DNA from: Prorocentrum cordatum
Lineage: Eukaryota > Sar > Dinophyceae > Prorocentrales > Prorocentraceae
NCBI GenBank assembly: GCA_963575745.1
Contig: CAUYUJ010017777.1
Span: 47,501-111,500, forward strand
Direction of reading: 5' to 3'
Length of the DNA: 64,000 nt
Under the pieces are notes generated by a model. That model did not search any database. It saw only the letters and a list, made by a program, of their open reading frames with translations, and was not told the DNA's origin. Of this stretch, positions 11,742 through 22,006 are shown piece after piece. A program made the position numbers and the translations under genes. Each line of letters begins with the position of its first letter. The stretch's first letter is position 1.

Positions 11742-12714
11742 TTGAAGAGTCGCCTGATCTGGGACTGCACGAAGGCCAACGTTCTTTTTCACGGGCCGCC
11801 GTGGGCGCCGCTCGGGAGCCCCGCAGGCTTGGCCCTGCTGGAGTTGGACGAGGCCATCTTACATGGGCAACGGTTCTTCTCTTTCCAAGGCGACGTGCTG
11901 GATTGGTCCTATCGGCTGCACTGGGGATCGGAGCTGGCGGAGTTCTTTGTCGCGGAGGGCGTCTCGCCGCAGGAGCTGCGCCAGCGTGGCCGGGAGAAGG
12001 GGCTGGACTTCAAGAGGCCCGAGGCCTTGGAGATTGGACTTGGAGCAGCGAGCCTGGTGGCGGGCTCGGCCTGGGCGGTCTTTCTGGCTCACGCGTTTTT
12101 GGGGGCGAGTTTCGAGGCCCTGAAGGCGCCGACTATTACGCGCGGGAAGCCGACCCCGAGCTTGTGCAGTCCGACCACTTTCACTCGACCTGCGCCGCAG
12201 CAGGGGGGTTCTCCCTCGAGCGCGGCCGAGGCGGCGGAGGGCGGGGCGCCTGCGGAGGCAGCTCAGCCTGATGCTGTACACCGGCGACTATATCGGCCTT
12301 ACGCTGAAGGGCCCCGGCGACGAGGAGACCCTGCAGGACGAGGAGGAGGTGAAGCAGCTTCTGAACCAGAAGGGCCTCGCGATCCGCAAGGAGGACTGGG
12401 GGGAGGGGCTCGACGGGGGAGTTGGGCTCGCGATTCCAGCGACGGGGCCGCGCGCGCTGAGGGTCCAGACGAAGAAGTTCGCCGATCTGGTCCTGGCTAC
12501 GGAGGCACTTCTTCTGCTGGAGGCCGACGCCCCGCCTTCTGCTCCGCCAAGCTTGGTGGGCCACTGGGCGTGGGCGATGATGGTTTCCAGGCCCGCCTTT
12601 GCGATTCTGGATGAGACCTGCAGGGGGATCAGGGACTGCGAAGTCGCCGCGGAGGTTACCCGAGTTAGTCAAGAGCGAACTCTCGGCGTCGGCGAGCCTC
12701 TCGATCTACATTGA
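11742..12714 (+). pseudogene. Reverse transcriptase of the tyrosine-recombinase retroelement
   Basis: The frame opens with KSRLIWDCTKAN, the RT motif (R-x-I-x-D-x-R-x-x-N) near the fingers, then PPWAPLGSPAGLALLEL and FFSFQGDVLDWSYRLHW, which carries the first catalytic aspartate and is followed by FF. The second half is in another frame (12,271-12,714) with LYTGDYIGLTL. The family usually has Y-V-D-N/D-Y at that place, so the first aspartate of the catalytic box appears changed to glycine. A frameshift between about 12,110 and 12,270 and the altered box mean the copy is inactive. Family assignment comes from motif order and the neighbouring recombinase. Confidence 0.65.
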
Positions 12715-12910
12715 GTCGGACTTGGGGGCGCCCTGGTGGCCGCGCGCGTACATGACCGACGCCTCCGAGCGCGGATGCGGATCGTTGGCTTGCGACTGCG
12801 ACCCCGAGGAGGCACGAGCAGAGGCAGGTCGCGGGGCGGAGGGGCTCTGGGGCCCGCAGATGGAGGTCAACACCGAGATGGAGAGAGGGGTGGAGGCAGT
12901 CGGCGACTAG
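12663..12910 (+). pseudogene. RNase H, N-terminal half (TDAS motif)
   Basis: In the frame 12,599-12,910 a segment ELSASASLSIYIESDL is followed by PRAYMTDASERGCGSLAC. MTDAS-x-x-G-x-G is the first catalytic aspartate motif of RNase H in DIRS-like elements. The second and third aspartate motifs (FTDSMASLGAL and NLADGPSRG) are not here. They lie 18 kb away at 31.9-32.1 kb, after the methyltransferase-like module and the Ty3 insertion. Confidence 0.65.
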
Positions 12911-12939
12911 GAGGATCTACTTGCCCGACTTGGAGCGGG

Positions 12940-13424
12940 TCGCCCGGGGGCGCTGGAATTGTTTCTGGGCTCGTCGAGGCTGCTGGGCGCCATCAGGGAG
13001 CTCGCGGACTCCTGGGGCGAAGCGTGGGACATCTCGGAGGGGGGCGAGTACGACGTGCTGGTCAGCGAAAACCTGGAGTTGCTGCTGAGGAGGCTCCGCC
13101 ACGGTTGGCACTGCCGGGTGCACATCGCGCCCCCCTGCGCTACTTTTTTTTCGAAGGCGCGTGCTGCGCCGTTGCGGTCAGCAGAGCACATCTGGGGCTT
13201 CGAGGACTCCACGGCGATACCTTTCACACTTGAGAACCCGGCTGGCAGCTACATCTGGGCCTTGTCCGCCCCTTGTGGAGGTCTCGGCGAAGGTGGACGT
13301 CTGGGGGGTGGAGCTGGACTATTGCACGTTTGGGGGGACCTGGAAGAAACCCACCGCGTTCGTCACGAGCGTGAAGGAGGTGATCAGCTTGGCGAGGAGG
13401 TGCACGGAGTCTTTTCAGTGCTGC
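12940..13424 (+). pseudogene. Methyltransferase-like module of the tyrosine-recombinase retroelement
   Basis: The frame contains LFLGSSRLLGAIRELADSWG (glycine-rich first motif), EAWDISEGGEYDVL, VHIAPPCATFFSKAR (a PPC motif followed by S-x-A-R) and FTLENPAGSYIW (an ENP motif). It then shifts frame near 13,265 and continues with ELDYCTFGGTWKKPTAF, a [DE]-x-C-x-[FY]-G ... K-x-T motif, up to 13,424. PPC and ENP resemble motifs IV (PC) and VI (ENV) of cytosine-5 DNA methyltransferases. That a methyltransferase fold is present is inference, and activity is not implied. An extra Phe codon in a T run (13,142-13,149) sits inside the PPC motif. Confidence 0.6.
13421..13424. repeat. Target-site duplication, left copy (CTGC)
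   Basis: CTGC immediately precedes the LTR starting TGTACC at 13,425 and is matched by CTGC at 31,745-31,748 immediately after the other LTR. Four bases is within the usual range for Ty3-type integrases. The support is the reading frame across the junction as well as the match. Confidence 0.75.
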
Positions 13425-14024
13425 TGTACCCTTAGATTCATGGGACTCCTCCCTCCTCTCCTGCTCATCTCCCCTCCCTGGGGGGGGGTCTGAACGGGTC
13501 GCGCGAGGCTTGCTCGCAGGTCCACGGTCAGACTGCATTCTTTCTCCACCTGCAACGGACAGTTGTTTCAGTGCCCTCTCCACGTGTGCTGCACAATTGA
13601 ACGGTTGAGGTATGAGCTCATCTTGAGCCACATGCCCACTGGTCGGGGGGGCAAATGGTAACCAGACGCCGCGCGACTGCTATCCCACGACATGTGATTG
13701 TTGAGCGTGCTATTTGGTGCCTACTGCCACCCGGGCCCCGGGGGCATTCCGTGACACCCAGAGCGGGAAACAAATCATGCCCCCCATCGAAGGCACGAGG
13801 GCGGGGGGGGGTATTCCGCGACACCCAGGGCGGGCAACAAATCACGCCCCGCCTCGAAGGCACGAGGGCGGAAACCGTGACAACACATATTCCCGATGAT
13901 ACCAAATAGGGGCAAAACGTATCACTGTCCTGCTGCCGCGCACGGGATGGGCTCTCACCAAACAGGGATGGCCTCCGAACGCGATATGGGGCTGGGATCA
14001 AAGATGGGCTCCACTGGAACCACA
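13425..14024 (-). repeat. 3' LTR of the Ty3-type element
   Basis: 600 bp, plus-strand start TGTACCCTTAG and end GGAACCACA, so TGT...ACA on both strands. Contains an internal tandem pair of about 70 bp (13,740-13,880) ending CGAAGGCACGAGGGCGG, and a hairpin GCGAG-loop-CTCGC at 13,503-13,517. On the sense strand it holds TGGCTCAAG (plus coordinates 13,622-13,630). Confidence 0.93.
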
Positions 14025-14040
14025 ACTCGCCCCGTCCCAA
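14025..14040 (-). promoter_or_regulatory. Candidate polypurine tract
   Basis: On the minus strand TTGGGACGGGGCGAGT directly precedes the 3' LTR. It is mostly purine with C interruptions, in the place where plus-strand priming would begin. Position is the main support. Confidence 0.4.
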
Positions 14041-14312
14041 GCCCAAAAGAGCGTCTACTGCGTAGCTTGGAAAGCAAGAGGACCATGCCAACAGAACCGA
14101 GGGGCTCGCATGTAAAGGATTCCCTGAAGTGCAGAATCCGCAGCAACATCCAGGTCAGACCATTCACGGTAAGGACCTGACTGGCTCGGCACCTGCTTAT
14201 GATAATCCCGCCACCTCGACGAGGACTTCGGGCGCAAGTGATTATTGATGACCAGGAACCGTGCACCAGCAAAGCAAGTAAAGAACATGGAACCCGCCCT
14301 GCCTGAACTGAC

Positions 14313-15203
14313 CTAGCCCCTCCGGGGTGGTAGAAGGGGGCCCCTCCGTGGTTGCGCAGTCGAGGGGGCGCCGCGTAATGCCAACCTCTCCAACGAATCG
14401 TGTGTCAGGGCGCCCTCAATAAATTGCGCAACGCACGCAATCTCATGAACGGAAACGACCTCCCACCTGATCGTGCCCCCTTCTGACATGACTTCCCACC
14501 TCCGAGCTTGCCGCGGGCCATGCCGGCAACTTGGGGGCACCCAGAACAGGGTGACCTCGCACCGTTCCTGCTCAGGGAAAGTGTGATCAACTTTGGCCGC
14601 ATGAATCCTGTTATACTGGGAGGTTTTGGGCGCAACGCAAACAAACATGCCAGGACGAAACTGTCCCACCTCCGTGGTGGCTTCTTGGAGCTCCTGGGCT
14701 TCAGGCCCAACCCACTCGAGAGGGAAATTGAAGCGAATCAAACGGGAAACGCTGATATCACGACCGTTCAGGACAGGCTCGCCTGTGAGCGTGCCCGCCA
14801 ACCTGGCAGCGTGCATGGCTGGCAGACGAGCAATCGTGCAAGCACCGTCGCACTGCGGCAAACTAGCCCCGACTCCGTGCTCGTAGAATGGTTTTGCCAG
14901 CAAGACCAAGTCCCATTCACGAAAATCAGGTGCGTTTGTCTTCTCACCGTGCCTACGCGCGCGCGCGGCTGCCTCACTGGCCCAGTGATCGCTCAATGTA
15001 CTTGTGATGCTTTTGGATTCCGCAACAATGATCCGCAACCAGTCTGCCCAAATGACGTCTTCTGGAATCTCGGAAAGATCTCCAAGCGCGGTGGACAAAG
15101 CTGACGAACCAAAGAAACCGTGTACCGCCGCATATGGGGTCACACCGGTTGCAAGTGTTTTATGCCTAAGTGTATGCTCAACAAACTTCAGATATTGGGC
15201 CAT
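14313..15203 (-). pseudogene. Integrase C-terminal region (Ty3-type)
   Basis: A 296-codon frame that begins in the end of the catalytic core (MAQYLKFVEHTLRHKTLATG, then a TPYAAVHG motif seen after the catalytic Glu in retroviral-type integrases). It continues through a charged region (FREWDLVLLAKPFYEH) and a segment with DISVSRLIRFNFPLEWVGPE that looks like the GPY/F-type module. No chromodomain signature is visible. It overlaps the core frame by 16 bp, so a frameshift separates them. It is the last coding domain before the 3' LTR. Confidence 0.75.
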
Positions 15204-15680
15204 TCGCGAGGGGCACTGCGCATGTACACTTCGACTAGAATAGTTAACTGGTCCCGGATCTCACGACGACTACGCTCAACGATTCCCTGCGACTGCGGTC
15301 GGAGCGCGGTGCTGAATATCTGGGACGTCCCAAGGAGGGGGCACAACTCTTCAAAGGCAAGACTTATGAATGCATAGTCACTTTGTATTATTGCTGGAAC
15401 GACACCACAATCAAATATGAAAATGAGCAAGACGTGAGCGAGATCTGGCGCGCCCCGCTTGTTAGTGGCATGCAAAAAGTTGCACCGTGTGGCAACGCAA
15501 ATGAGTGTAACTATGTATTTTTCGCCGCAAGGGCCAGAAGGCTTGATCTCAATAAGATCGATCGGAACACGATAGAACGGCTTATATGATTTGACTGCTT
15601 GGTAAGATGCTTCGTGCTGTGGCCGCTTCACTTGTGCACAACTTGCAACGGTCTCTCCACTCGGCGCAGTTATTCAACAA
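15188..15680 (-). pseudogene. Integrase catalytic core (DDE) and the CC half of its zinc finger
   Basis: The 147-codon frame 15,188-15,631 contains the triad: VPIDLIEI (Asp 25), IIQSDYAFIS (Asp 85) and ALRPQSQGIVERSRREIR (Glu 119). All three residues are present. Upstream in another frame (about 15,650-15,680) EWRDRCKLCTSE gives the C-x-x-C of the integrase HHCC finger. The matching HH part is at about 19.0 kb on the far side of a repeat insertion. The core motifs are intact but the protein cannot be made from this copy. Confidence 0.8.
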
Positions 15681-15689
15681 GTGTTCCGG

Positions 15690-16262
15690 GGGCGGGAATC
15701 GAGCTCAGATCGCAATCCTGGGCGCGCCTGCGCAGAGGAGCGCGGAAACGGGCTCAGATTGCAATTCTGGGCGCGCCTGCGTCGGGGAGCGCGAAAACCA
15801 GCTCAGATTGCAATTCTGGCGCGCCTGCGAGGGCGGGCGCGAAAACCAGCTCAGATTGCAATTCTGGGCGCCCCTGCTCGCAAGAGCGCGGAAACGGGCT
15901 CAGATTGCAATTGTGGGCGCGCCTGCGTCGGGGAGCACGGAATCGAGGTCAGATTTGCAATTGTGGGCGCGCCTGCGTGGAGTGCGAAAGGGGATTCAGA
16001 TTGCAATTCTGGGCGCGCCTGCGAGGGCGGGCGCGAAAACCAGCTCAGATTGCAATTCTGGGCGCCCCTGCTCGAAAGAGCGCGGAAACGGGCTCAGATT
16101 GCAATTCTGGGCGCGCCTGCGTCGGGGAGCACGGAATCGAAGTCAAATTTGCAATTGTGGGCGCGCCTGCGTGGAGCGCGAAAGGGGATTCAGATTGTAA
16201 TTCTGAGCGCCTCTGCTGGGGAGAGCGCGAACACGGGTTTCGATTGCAATCCTGGCCGCGCC
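15690..16262 (+). repeat. 48-49 bp tandem array, about 12 units
   Basis: A core GATTGCAATTCTGGGCGCGC recurs at 15,708, 15,757, 15,806, 15,854, 15,903, 15,951, 15,999, 16,048, 16,098, 16,147, 16,192 and 16,241. Higher-order similarity is visible: the pair of units around 15,806-15,903 is nearly repeated at 15,999-16,098. It lies within the insertion that splits the integrase zinc finger. Confidence 0.9.
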
Positions 16263-16676
16263 TGATCAGACAACCCTTGCAGGGTCTTGTAAACCAGCAC
16301 AAAATTTTTTATATCAGCTACGCTGTGGCTTCATTGCAAAAAGATGCAGGTTGACAAGACCCGAAGCGCTTTGCCAACCTGCTTGGCCCAAGATTTTCCG
16401 ATGCCGAGCGCGCCGGCGCCGATCGAACTGCCAATTGGCAATTCCGTGCGTTCTGAGCAGATGCGATTCCAGACCCGCCGACGCAGCCAGAGACGCGAAT
16501 TTGGCAACCCCGCGCATTTTGCGCGCAGATTGCGATCCTAGGCGCGCAGGCGCCGCAAGAGACGCAAATTCTGCAGTTTTGCGCATTCCGCGCCCGGATT
16601 GCGTGCGATTCTGGGCGCGCTGGCGCGGCCACACCTGCAAATAGGCAAGGCCGCGAATTGTGCTCAGATTTCAATT

Positions 16677-18900
16677 CCAGCGCTGCAGGAGACGCACATC
16701 CGGTAATTTCGCGCATTCCGCAACTGGATTGCGATTCCAGGCGTGCCGACGCCAGCGAAAATGACATGGGGGCATTTCTGTGCATTCCGCCTGCTCATTG
16801 CGATCCTCAGTGCTCCAGCGCTGAGGAGACGCAAATTGGCCAACTCCGCGATTCCGCACCGGCGCAAATTCTGCAATTCTACGCACCCGCGCACAGATTA
16901 CGATTCCAATCGCGCCGGCGCTGCATGTCACGCTGCTTCGGCGATTCTGCGCATTCCGCGACCTGATTTCGATTCTGGGCGCGCCAGCGCCGCCAGAGAC
17001 ACGAATTTGGCAACGCTGGAGATTCTGCACTTCCGCGCAGAGGCCCGCCACCAATGGCGCGCTTCCCGCGCGAAGGCGCAGGCTACCCGCGCAGAGGCCT
17101 GGTGGCACCAGGCGCTTTCCGTGTCAGGGCGTGCGCTTTCCGCGCTGAACCCCCGCCACCAATTTCGCGCTTCCCGCGCTGCGGCGTGCGCTTTCCGCGC
17201 AGATGCTCGGCGGCGACATTCGTTTTCCGCGCCAGGGCGTGCGCTTTCCGCGCAGAGGCTCGCCACCAATTTCGCGCTTCCCGCGCTGAGGCGTGCGCTT
17301 TCCGCGCTCTCCACGCAAAGGCGTGCGCTTTCTGCGCAGAGGCCCACCATTAATTGCGTGCTTTCCGCGCGAAGGCGCGCGCTTTCTGCGCAGAGGCCAT
17401 GGGCAGTAGGGCGCAGTAGGGCGCAAACCAATACCACGCCCCGCGGCCAGCCCCAACTGCCGCGGCATCTTGCGGGGGCGCCTAGTTGCGACGCACCGCC
17501 AGGAGTTTGCCTGGACGAACCGCTGACTTGCCCTTCCAGGTCCAGCGCTCCCCCGCATGCCCTTCTGGGCCGAGCGACAGAACAGACAACGGACAGACGA
17601 CGCCGACAAACAGACCAACGAAACAACAAACAACCGCCACCCTAACGGGCGAAGCGCGCGGAACGAACTTACCCACCCCTCCCGGGGATCCGCTGCTCAG
17701 GGGGCGCCAGCTTCAGCGAGCCAAAGGCACGGGGGCAAGGAGGCCAAGAGGCCAGGATGCAAGGAGCCACAACGCGGCCCAAACCTGTGGGGATGGCAAC
17801 ACGGCCAGGACCCAGAGATGGCAGCACGGCCAGAAACCACGATGGACGGCTGGCCAGGTGCGGCCGGACGTTTCGCGGCCACGCGCGCGCTTGCCGCTGC
17901 CTCTGCGCGGAAAGCGCACGCGTTTGTGTGGAAAGCACAATTGGCATCAGGCCTCTGCGCGGAAAGCGCACGCCTTCGCGCGGGAAAGCGCGCAATTGGT
18001 GGCGAGCCTCTGCGCGGGCAGCGCGCGCCCTTGCGCGGAAAGCTACTGTTGCCACCAGGCATCTGCGCGGAAAGCGCACGCCTTCGCGGGAAACGCGAAA
18101 TTGGTGGCGGGGGGCTCAGCGCGGAAAGCGCATGCCCTGTCGCGGAAAGCGCCCGTTGCCAGCACGCCTTTGAGCGGGTACCGTACGCCTTCGTGCGGAA
18201 AGCGCGCCGTTGGCGGCGGGCCTCCGCGCGGAAGTGCAAAACGTCCAGGGTTGCCCAATCCGCGTCTCTGGCGGCGCTGGCGCGCCCAGAATCGTAATCA
18301 GGCGGCGGAACGCGCAGTGTTTCAAAAGAAGCGTGACGTGCGGCGCAGGCGCGATTGGAATCGCAATCTGTGCGCAGGTGCGCTGAATCGCCGAATTTGC
18401 ACCTCCTGCGGCGCTTGCGCGCCTGGGATTGCAGCCCAAGCGCGAATTGCGCAGGACTGCCAAAATTTTGCCCCATGCCGCCCTGGTGCGCCCAGTATCG
18501 GCATCTGAGCGCGAAATGCGCAGGGTGGCAAATGCGCGTCGCCGGCAGCGCCTGCGGGACTGAAGTTGCGATTTGATCGCGGAACGCGCGGAATCACCCA
18601 ATTTGCGTCTCTGGCGGCGCCAGCGCCCCTGGAATCGCAATCTGGCGCGGAACGTGCCGAATTGCACAATTTGCATGTCCTGCAACGCCTGCGCGCTCGG
18701 AAGTCCAATGTGGGTGCGAAATCGCGTGGTTGGCCAATTTGCGTCTCCTCAGCGCTAGAGCACTGAGGATCACACTGAGCAGGCGGAATGCATAGAAATG
18801 CTCCCTTGTCATCTTCGCTGGCGTCGGCAACGCCTGCCTGGTATCGCAATCCCATTGCGGAATGCGCGAAACTGCCCAATTTGCTCTCCTGCGCCGCTGG
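16677..18900. repeat. Large foldback (imperfect inverted repeat) inserted in the integrase gene
   Basis: Arms 16,677-17,397 and 17,899-18,900 are reverse complements of one another over most of their length. For example GATTCTGGGCGCGCCAGCGC at about 16,973 pairs with the complement at about 18,276, and both arms contain the series of TGCGCTTTCCGCGCAGAGGC units. The left arm lacks about 330 bp present in the right arm (around 16,870), as expected from deletion between internal repeats. The spacer 17,398-17,898 codes for nothing I recognise. With the adjacent tandem array it separates HH from CC of the integrase finger, so it entered after the retrotransposon gene was intact. Confidence 0.8.
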
Positions 18901-19458
18901 CGGCACACAATCCTTAAGCTCATCGTGCATTTCGCGCGCCGTTCTGTGCTGACCCGTGGGAGTGTTATGAACGGCACCGAGCAACACGCGCCTCCATGCC
19001 ACCCCTTTCGGGGCGCCCGGAACCTGACCCTCGCGCGCAACGTCGGGCACCACAAGCAAATCTTTACCAAACTCATCACCCTCGGCCCGTCCGACCAAAA
19101 CATTGTCAGCGGTGAGCCGGCATTGCAATGCCCTGTGTTTTACATTCTGCAGCTCTGAGCGCGGCTCGGCAAGATATGCGCCGGCTGGCTCTTTGCGCAG
19201 GTGTGATATGATTTGACTCAACCGCGGGTCTTTCCGCTGAGCAGCGGCAATCTGACTCCGCGCGCCTGCGAGACCAGACCTCAGAGCAAGCGAACTGCCC
19301 GGCGCTGCAGGCAATCCAGATGCTTCGGTCACGGCCCCGTCTTGTGGCGGAGCTACCGTTTTGGTGAAGATGAAAAGCCCCGTCCACTTAGTCCTCGTTG
19401 TTTGCCTTAGCGAATTTGGGGTCACGCCAATTATTAGTCCGGGCGCCCCTGGGCGCAT
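18901..19458 (-). pseudogene. Integrase N-terminal zinc-finger region (HH half)
   Basis: The frame ending at 19,458 reads IAAAQRKDPRLSQIISHL, then LTADNVLVGRAEGDEFGKDL with a VVPDVAREG strand, then RRVLLGAVHNTPTGQHRTAR and EMHDELKDC. This is the region preceding a retroviral-type integrase core. The two histidines are those of H-x(n)-H in HHCC fingers. Coding similarity stops just after ELKDC near 18,915 and the frame runs into the foldback. Confidence 0.7.
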
Positions 19459-20932
19459 CGGAAAAGACCATGCGCGCGACCCTCAGAGGCCCAAGGTCGG
19501 ACCCGAGGGGCCCATCAAGAACATCAAGGGGGTCAAGAAACGTGAACCTAGGGACAACATGGGATCGAATCCGCTCCCAGGGGGTCTCGGTCCAATAACC
19601 TGCCTTTGGGTGCGGACTCCTTTTTCGGCGTTCCCCCTCCGTCCCTTGCCGCGGCGGGGCGGACCCCCCCTCCGAAACTTCCGCGGCTGCCGCGCCCCTT
19701 TGTCCTTCCGCGCGAGGCTCGCTCGCATGTCCAGGACCGGGGTCCGGCAGCGGCAACGCAGATGCCACGCAGGAGCTCGCGCCTCCGATCGACGCAGGCT
19801 TCAAAGAAATACCAAAACATGTCGGATCGAGCGCAACGTTTTCTGTTAATGATTGGATTGCGATGTTGGGGAGATTTTGCGGCACAGGCAAATGACCGCG
19901 CAGCCATGTGCAACGTGCCGCTGCCGCGACCGCAGCGAGGAAAGACCGTGAGGCAGCTCCACTAATGCCATCCTCCATGCCGTGGGCCTGGCGGCACATG
20001 CCATGCCCATGTTTCACTACATCGAAACAACGACGTCCAAGGACATGCCAGCAATGGTTGTTTGACAACATTCTGACTTGGACAAAAGTCCTCACATCTC
20101 CTTGGGTCGCCTCCCAATCTTTCGGGCGTCGCCCCCATGCGCGCTGATCAACGTAGACGCCCAACGTTTGAGGATGATCGACGAGAAAACGCACGACAGG
20201 CAACTTCCACAAGTGGCTGACACTGGGATGGACGAAGGTGAAGAAGACACCATGGGCCAAGCACTGCCATACTAACCACAACGAGACGGCTAAGGAATGA
20301 TCCCCGTCCCGCTCGCACGGCAGCGCGCCGTCACCCTGCGGCTTATCTTGGGATCTCTTCGGGGGCCTGGAGCTTTGGGGTATGGTCCACGATGCAGGGT
20401 CAAGCTCGGAGTGTAGATGAAACAACTCCCGCTGCTTGATTTGTTGAAACAACTCGGCAGAAATCTCCGGCCGACGGATGTCACCCTCCGACAAGCAAGA
20501 CGAAGAGCATGACGGAATTGAAACATAAGCACGTCCTACAAATCCTACGCGCACCATCTCTGCAGCGAGACCGGTGTCTACAGAACCGATTTCTGCTACT
20601 TCTCTCGGCAATCGATTGTCCGCCAAGGCCTGCAACCCTGCGTTAAAAGGCTTCCGAAATTGGTGGGGAACGCAAGGCGAAGATGGTACCGTTCGGTATG
20701 CAGGCCCTCCGAACGAAATCGACTCCGTCGTGTAATCGTGAATGGTTTTCGCACACTCCAAAACAACTGGGCCAATCGCATCATGAGAAGGCACGACAAC
20801 GAGAACTTTGACTGGTGACTCAGGAGCAATGGACACGATCTCTGGCACGCATTGCCACAACAATGGCACGTATGACTTCAGAGGGTAGGAATGCGGCGCG
20901 AACAAGACAGCACGTTCGAGGCTCATGGCCAC
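19388..20932 (-). pseudogene. Methyltransferase-like module between RNase H and integrase
   Basis: A 514-codon frame with an extra domain not part of a normal Ty3 pol. Residues 1-140 are hydrophobic alpha/beta in character (VKVLVVVPSHDAIGPVVLEC). A central part has DHSLAVSLWLVWQCLAHGVF then HPSVSHLWKLPVVRFLVDHP, followed by VYVDQRAWGRRPKDW, FVQVRMLSNNHCWHVLGRRC and HGHGMCRQAHG. The order [H/ENP]-x-S-x-W-x-P, D-Q-x-x-x-G, [ST]-N, R-C, H-x-H matches the modules in the copia and recombinase elements of this window. The C-terminal 150 residues are low-complexity linker leading to the integrase finger. Function is inferred only as a degenerate methyltransferase-fold domain. Confidence 0.5.
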
Positions 20933-21202
20933 CTCCTCGAGGCTCGTCCTTTCAGCTCGGGCACGCGCCTCTCATCATAGGCGGCTCGCCTAAGGTCCAC
21001 ACAGAACACCTAACAAGATGATCGCGCCCTCCCCGAAGCCAATGACTGAGGTAACGCACGCTTCATGAACAGCTCGCAAAACGGCTAACACACTGCCCAT
21101 GAAAACTGCTCTCAAGTTATTACATGATGCTTTGCTCCTTGGCGGCGGAACGCACTCCTCCAACCATCGGCGCCCGAGCAATCCAGTGACAACTGGCGGC
21201 TG

Positions 21203-21900
21203 TCAAACCACCTCGCTTTTAATGGCCAGCTCTTTGCCGACAACCTGGATGCCCCCATAAGCATCGATGTCACCGACGTCTGGAAGATGAGACGGCACGA
21301 GAGCAGCCATAACGACGTCCCTATTACTGCCGTTCGGGTTCGTCACTTTGGGGACATCCTCGCGCGCGTGTCGTGCGAAGGTCATGGGATTCGGACACGC
21401 CCCGTGATTGAACCATGCCCCTGCTGACCCAACGTGCGACGAAGGCAACTTGTTTGTAAATTGTTGTGTATATTGGTCTGCTGCGTCGATCAAAGACGAA
21501 CCTTCGACCGACCCGCAAGCGGCGACCTGAAATGCCTCCGACAACGTTCGCGGCATGTGATTCTTACCCTCGCTCTCACCCCTCACCTTATCTCGATCCT
21601 CGGGGTTTCGGGAAGGGCCGTCGCCAGTCTGCGTTTGCCAGGGGCGAACGCCCATCTTGGACGGACCATCCCTTCAATTTTCAAAAGCATTCGCAAAATG
21701 CGCTCCGGACTGGTGAGGTTAGTACTTAGAACGGTGTTGTTTAAATGATCTGTGTGTGTGACGACTTCATGACCGGATAAGATGGTAGAAAAATGCACGA
21801 TTGTGAGCAGGACAGCAAAGAGCTCGCGATCCCACGTGGGCCATGCCTGCTGCGCACGGCTCAATGATCTGCTGAAGAAGCCCAGCGGCCGGAGGTTCAC
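21203..21900 (-). pseudogene. RNase H of the Ty3-type element
   Basis: Two frames cover it. 21,583-21,900 reads NLRPLGFFSRSLSRAQQAWP, WDRELFAVLL (catalytic Glu) and VVTHTDHLNN (catalytic Asp with the TDH-x-N signature of Ty3 RNase H), and ends WAFAPG. 21,203-21,655 continues with QTGDGPSRNPEDRD, which holds the last acidic motif (usually A-D-x-L-S-R). A frameshift near 21,640 joins them. After it, 21,000-21,180 has a hydrophobic stretch (AIILLGVL) leading to the methyltransferase-like frame. Confidence 0.8.
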
Positions 21901-22006
21901 CCTGGAGTGCTCTTTCGCGGCAAGGCCGATGCTATCATCATATTTGCCTCTTTATTCAGTGCTCGCCAAGACGTCGCATGCCTTCTGCGGAGCCGAGCCG
22001 CGCGTT

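Larger units (their letters stand above)
8834..13424 (+). mobile_element. 5' half of a tyrosine-recombinase (DIRS-like) retroelement, interrupted at 13,424
   Basis: Plus-strand remnants appear in the order gag-like region, reverse transcriptase, first half of RNase H, methyltransferase-like module. The element stops exactly at the LTR of a Ty3-type retrotransposon. Its continuation (second half of RNase H, then tyrosine recombinase) is at 31,745-33,453. If the 18.3-kb insertion and one 4-bp target duplication are removed, the frame used before 13,424 continues open from 31,749 into the RNase H C-terminal motif. That shows this was one element. Several frameshifts make it a dead copy. Terminal repeats were not identified. 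Confidence 0.8.

Noticed and set aside
15690-16262. CRISPR-like regular repeat array
   Set aside because: Regular 48-49 bp spacing, but no unique spacers: whole units are repeated and diverged, which makes it a minisatellite, and the context is eukaryotic.
16671-18508. Several 190-340-codon open frames on both strands (Ala/Arg/Phe/Ser-rich)
   Set aside because: They are translations of the foldback and its repeat units. The same peptide units recur in every frame, and no known domain is present.
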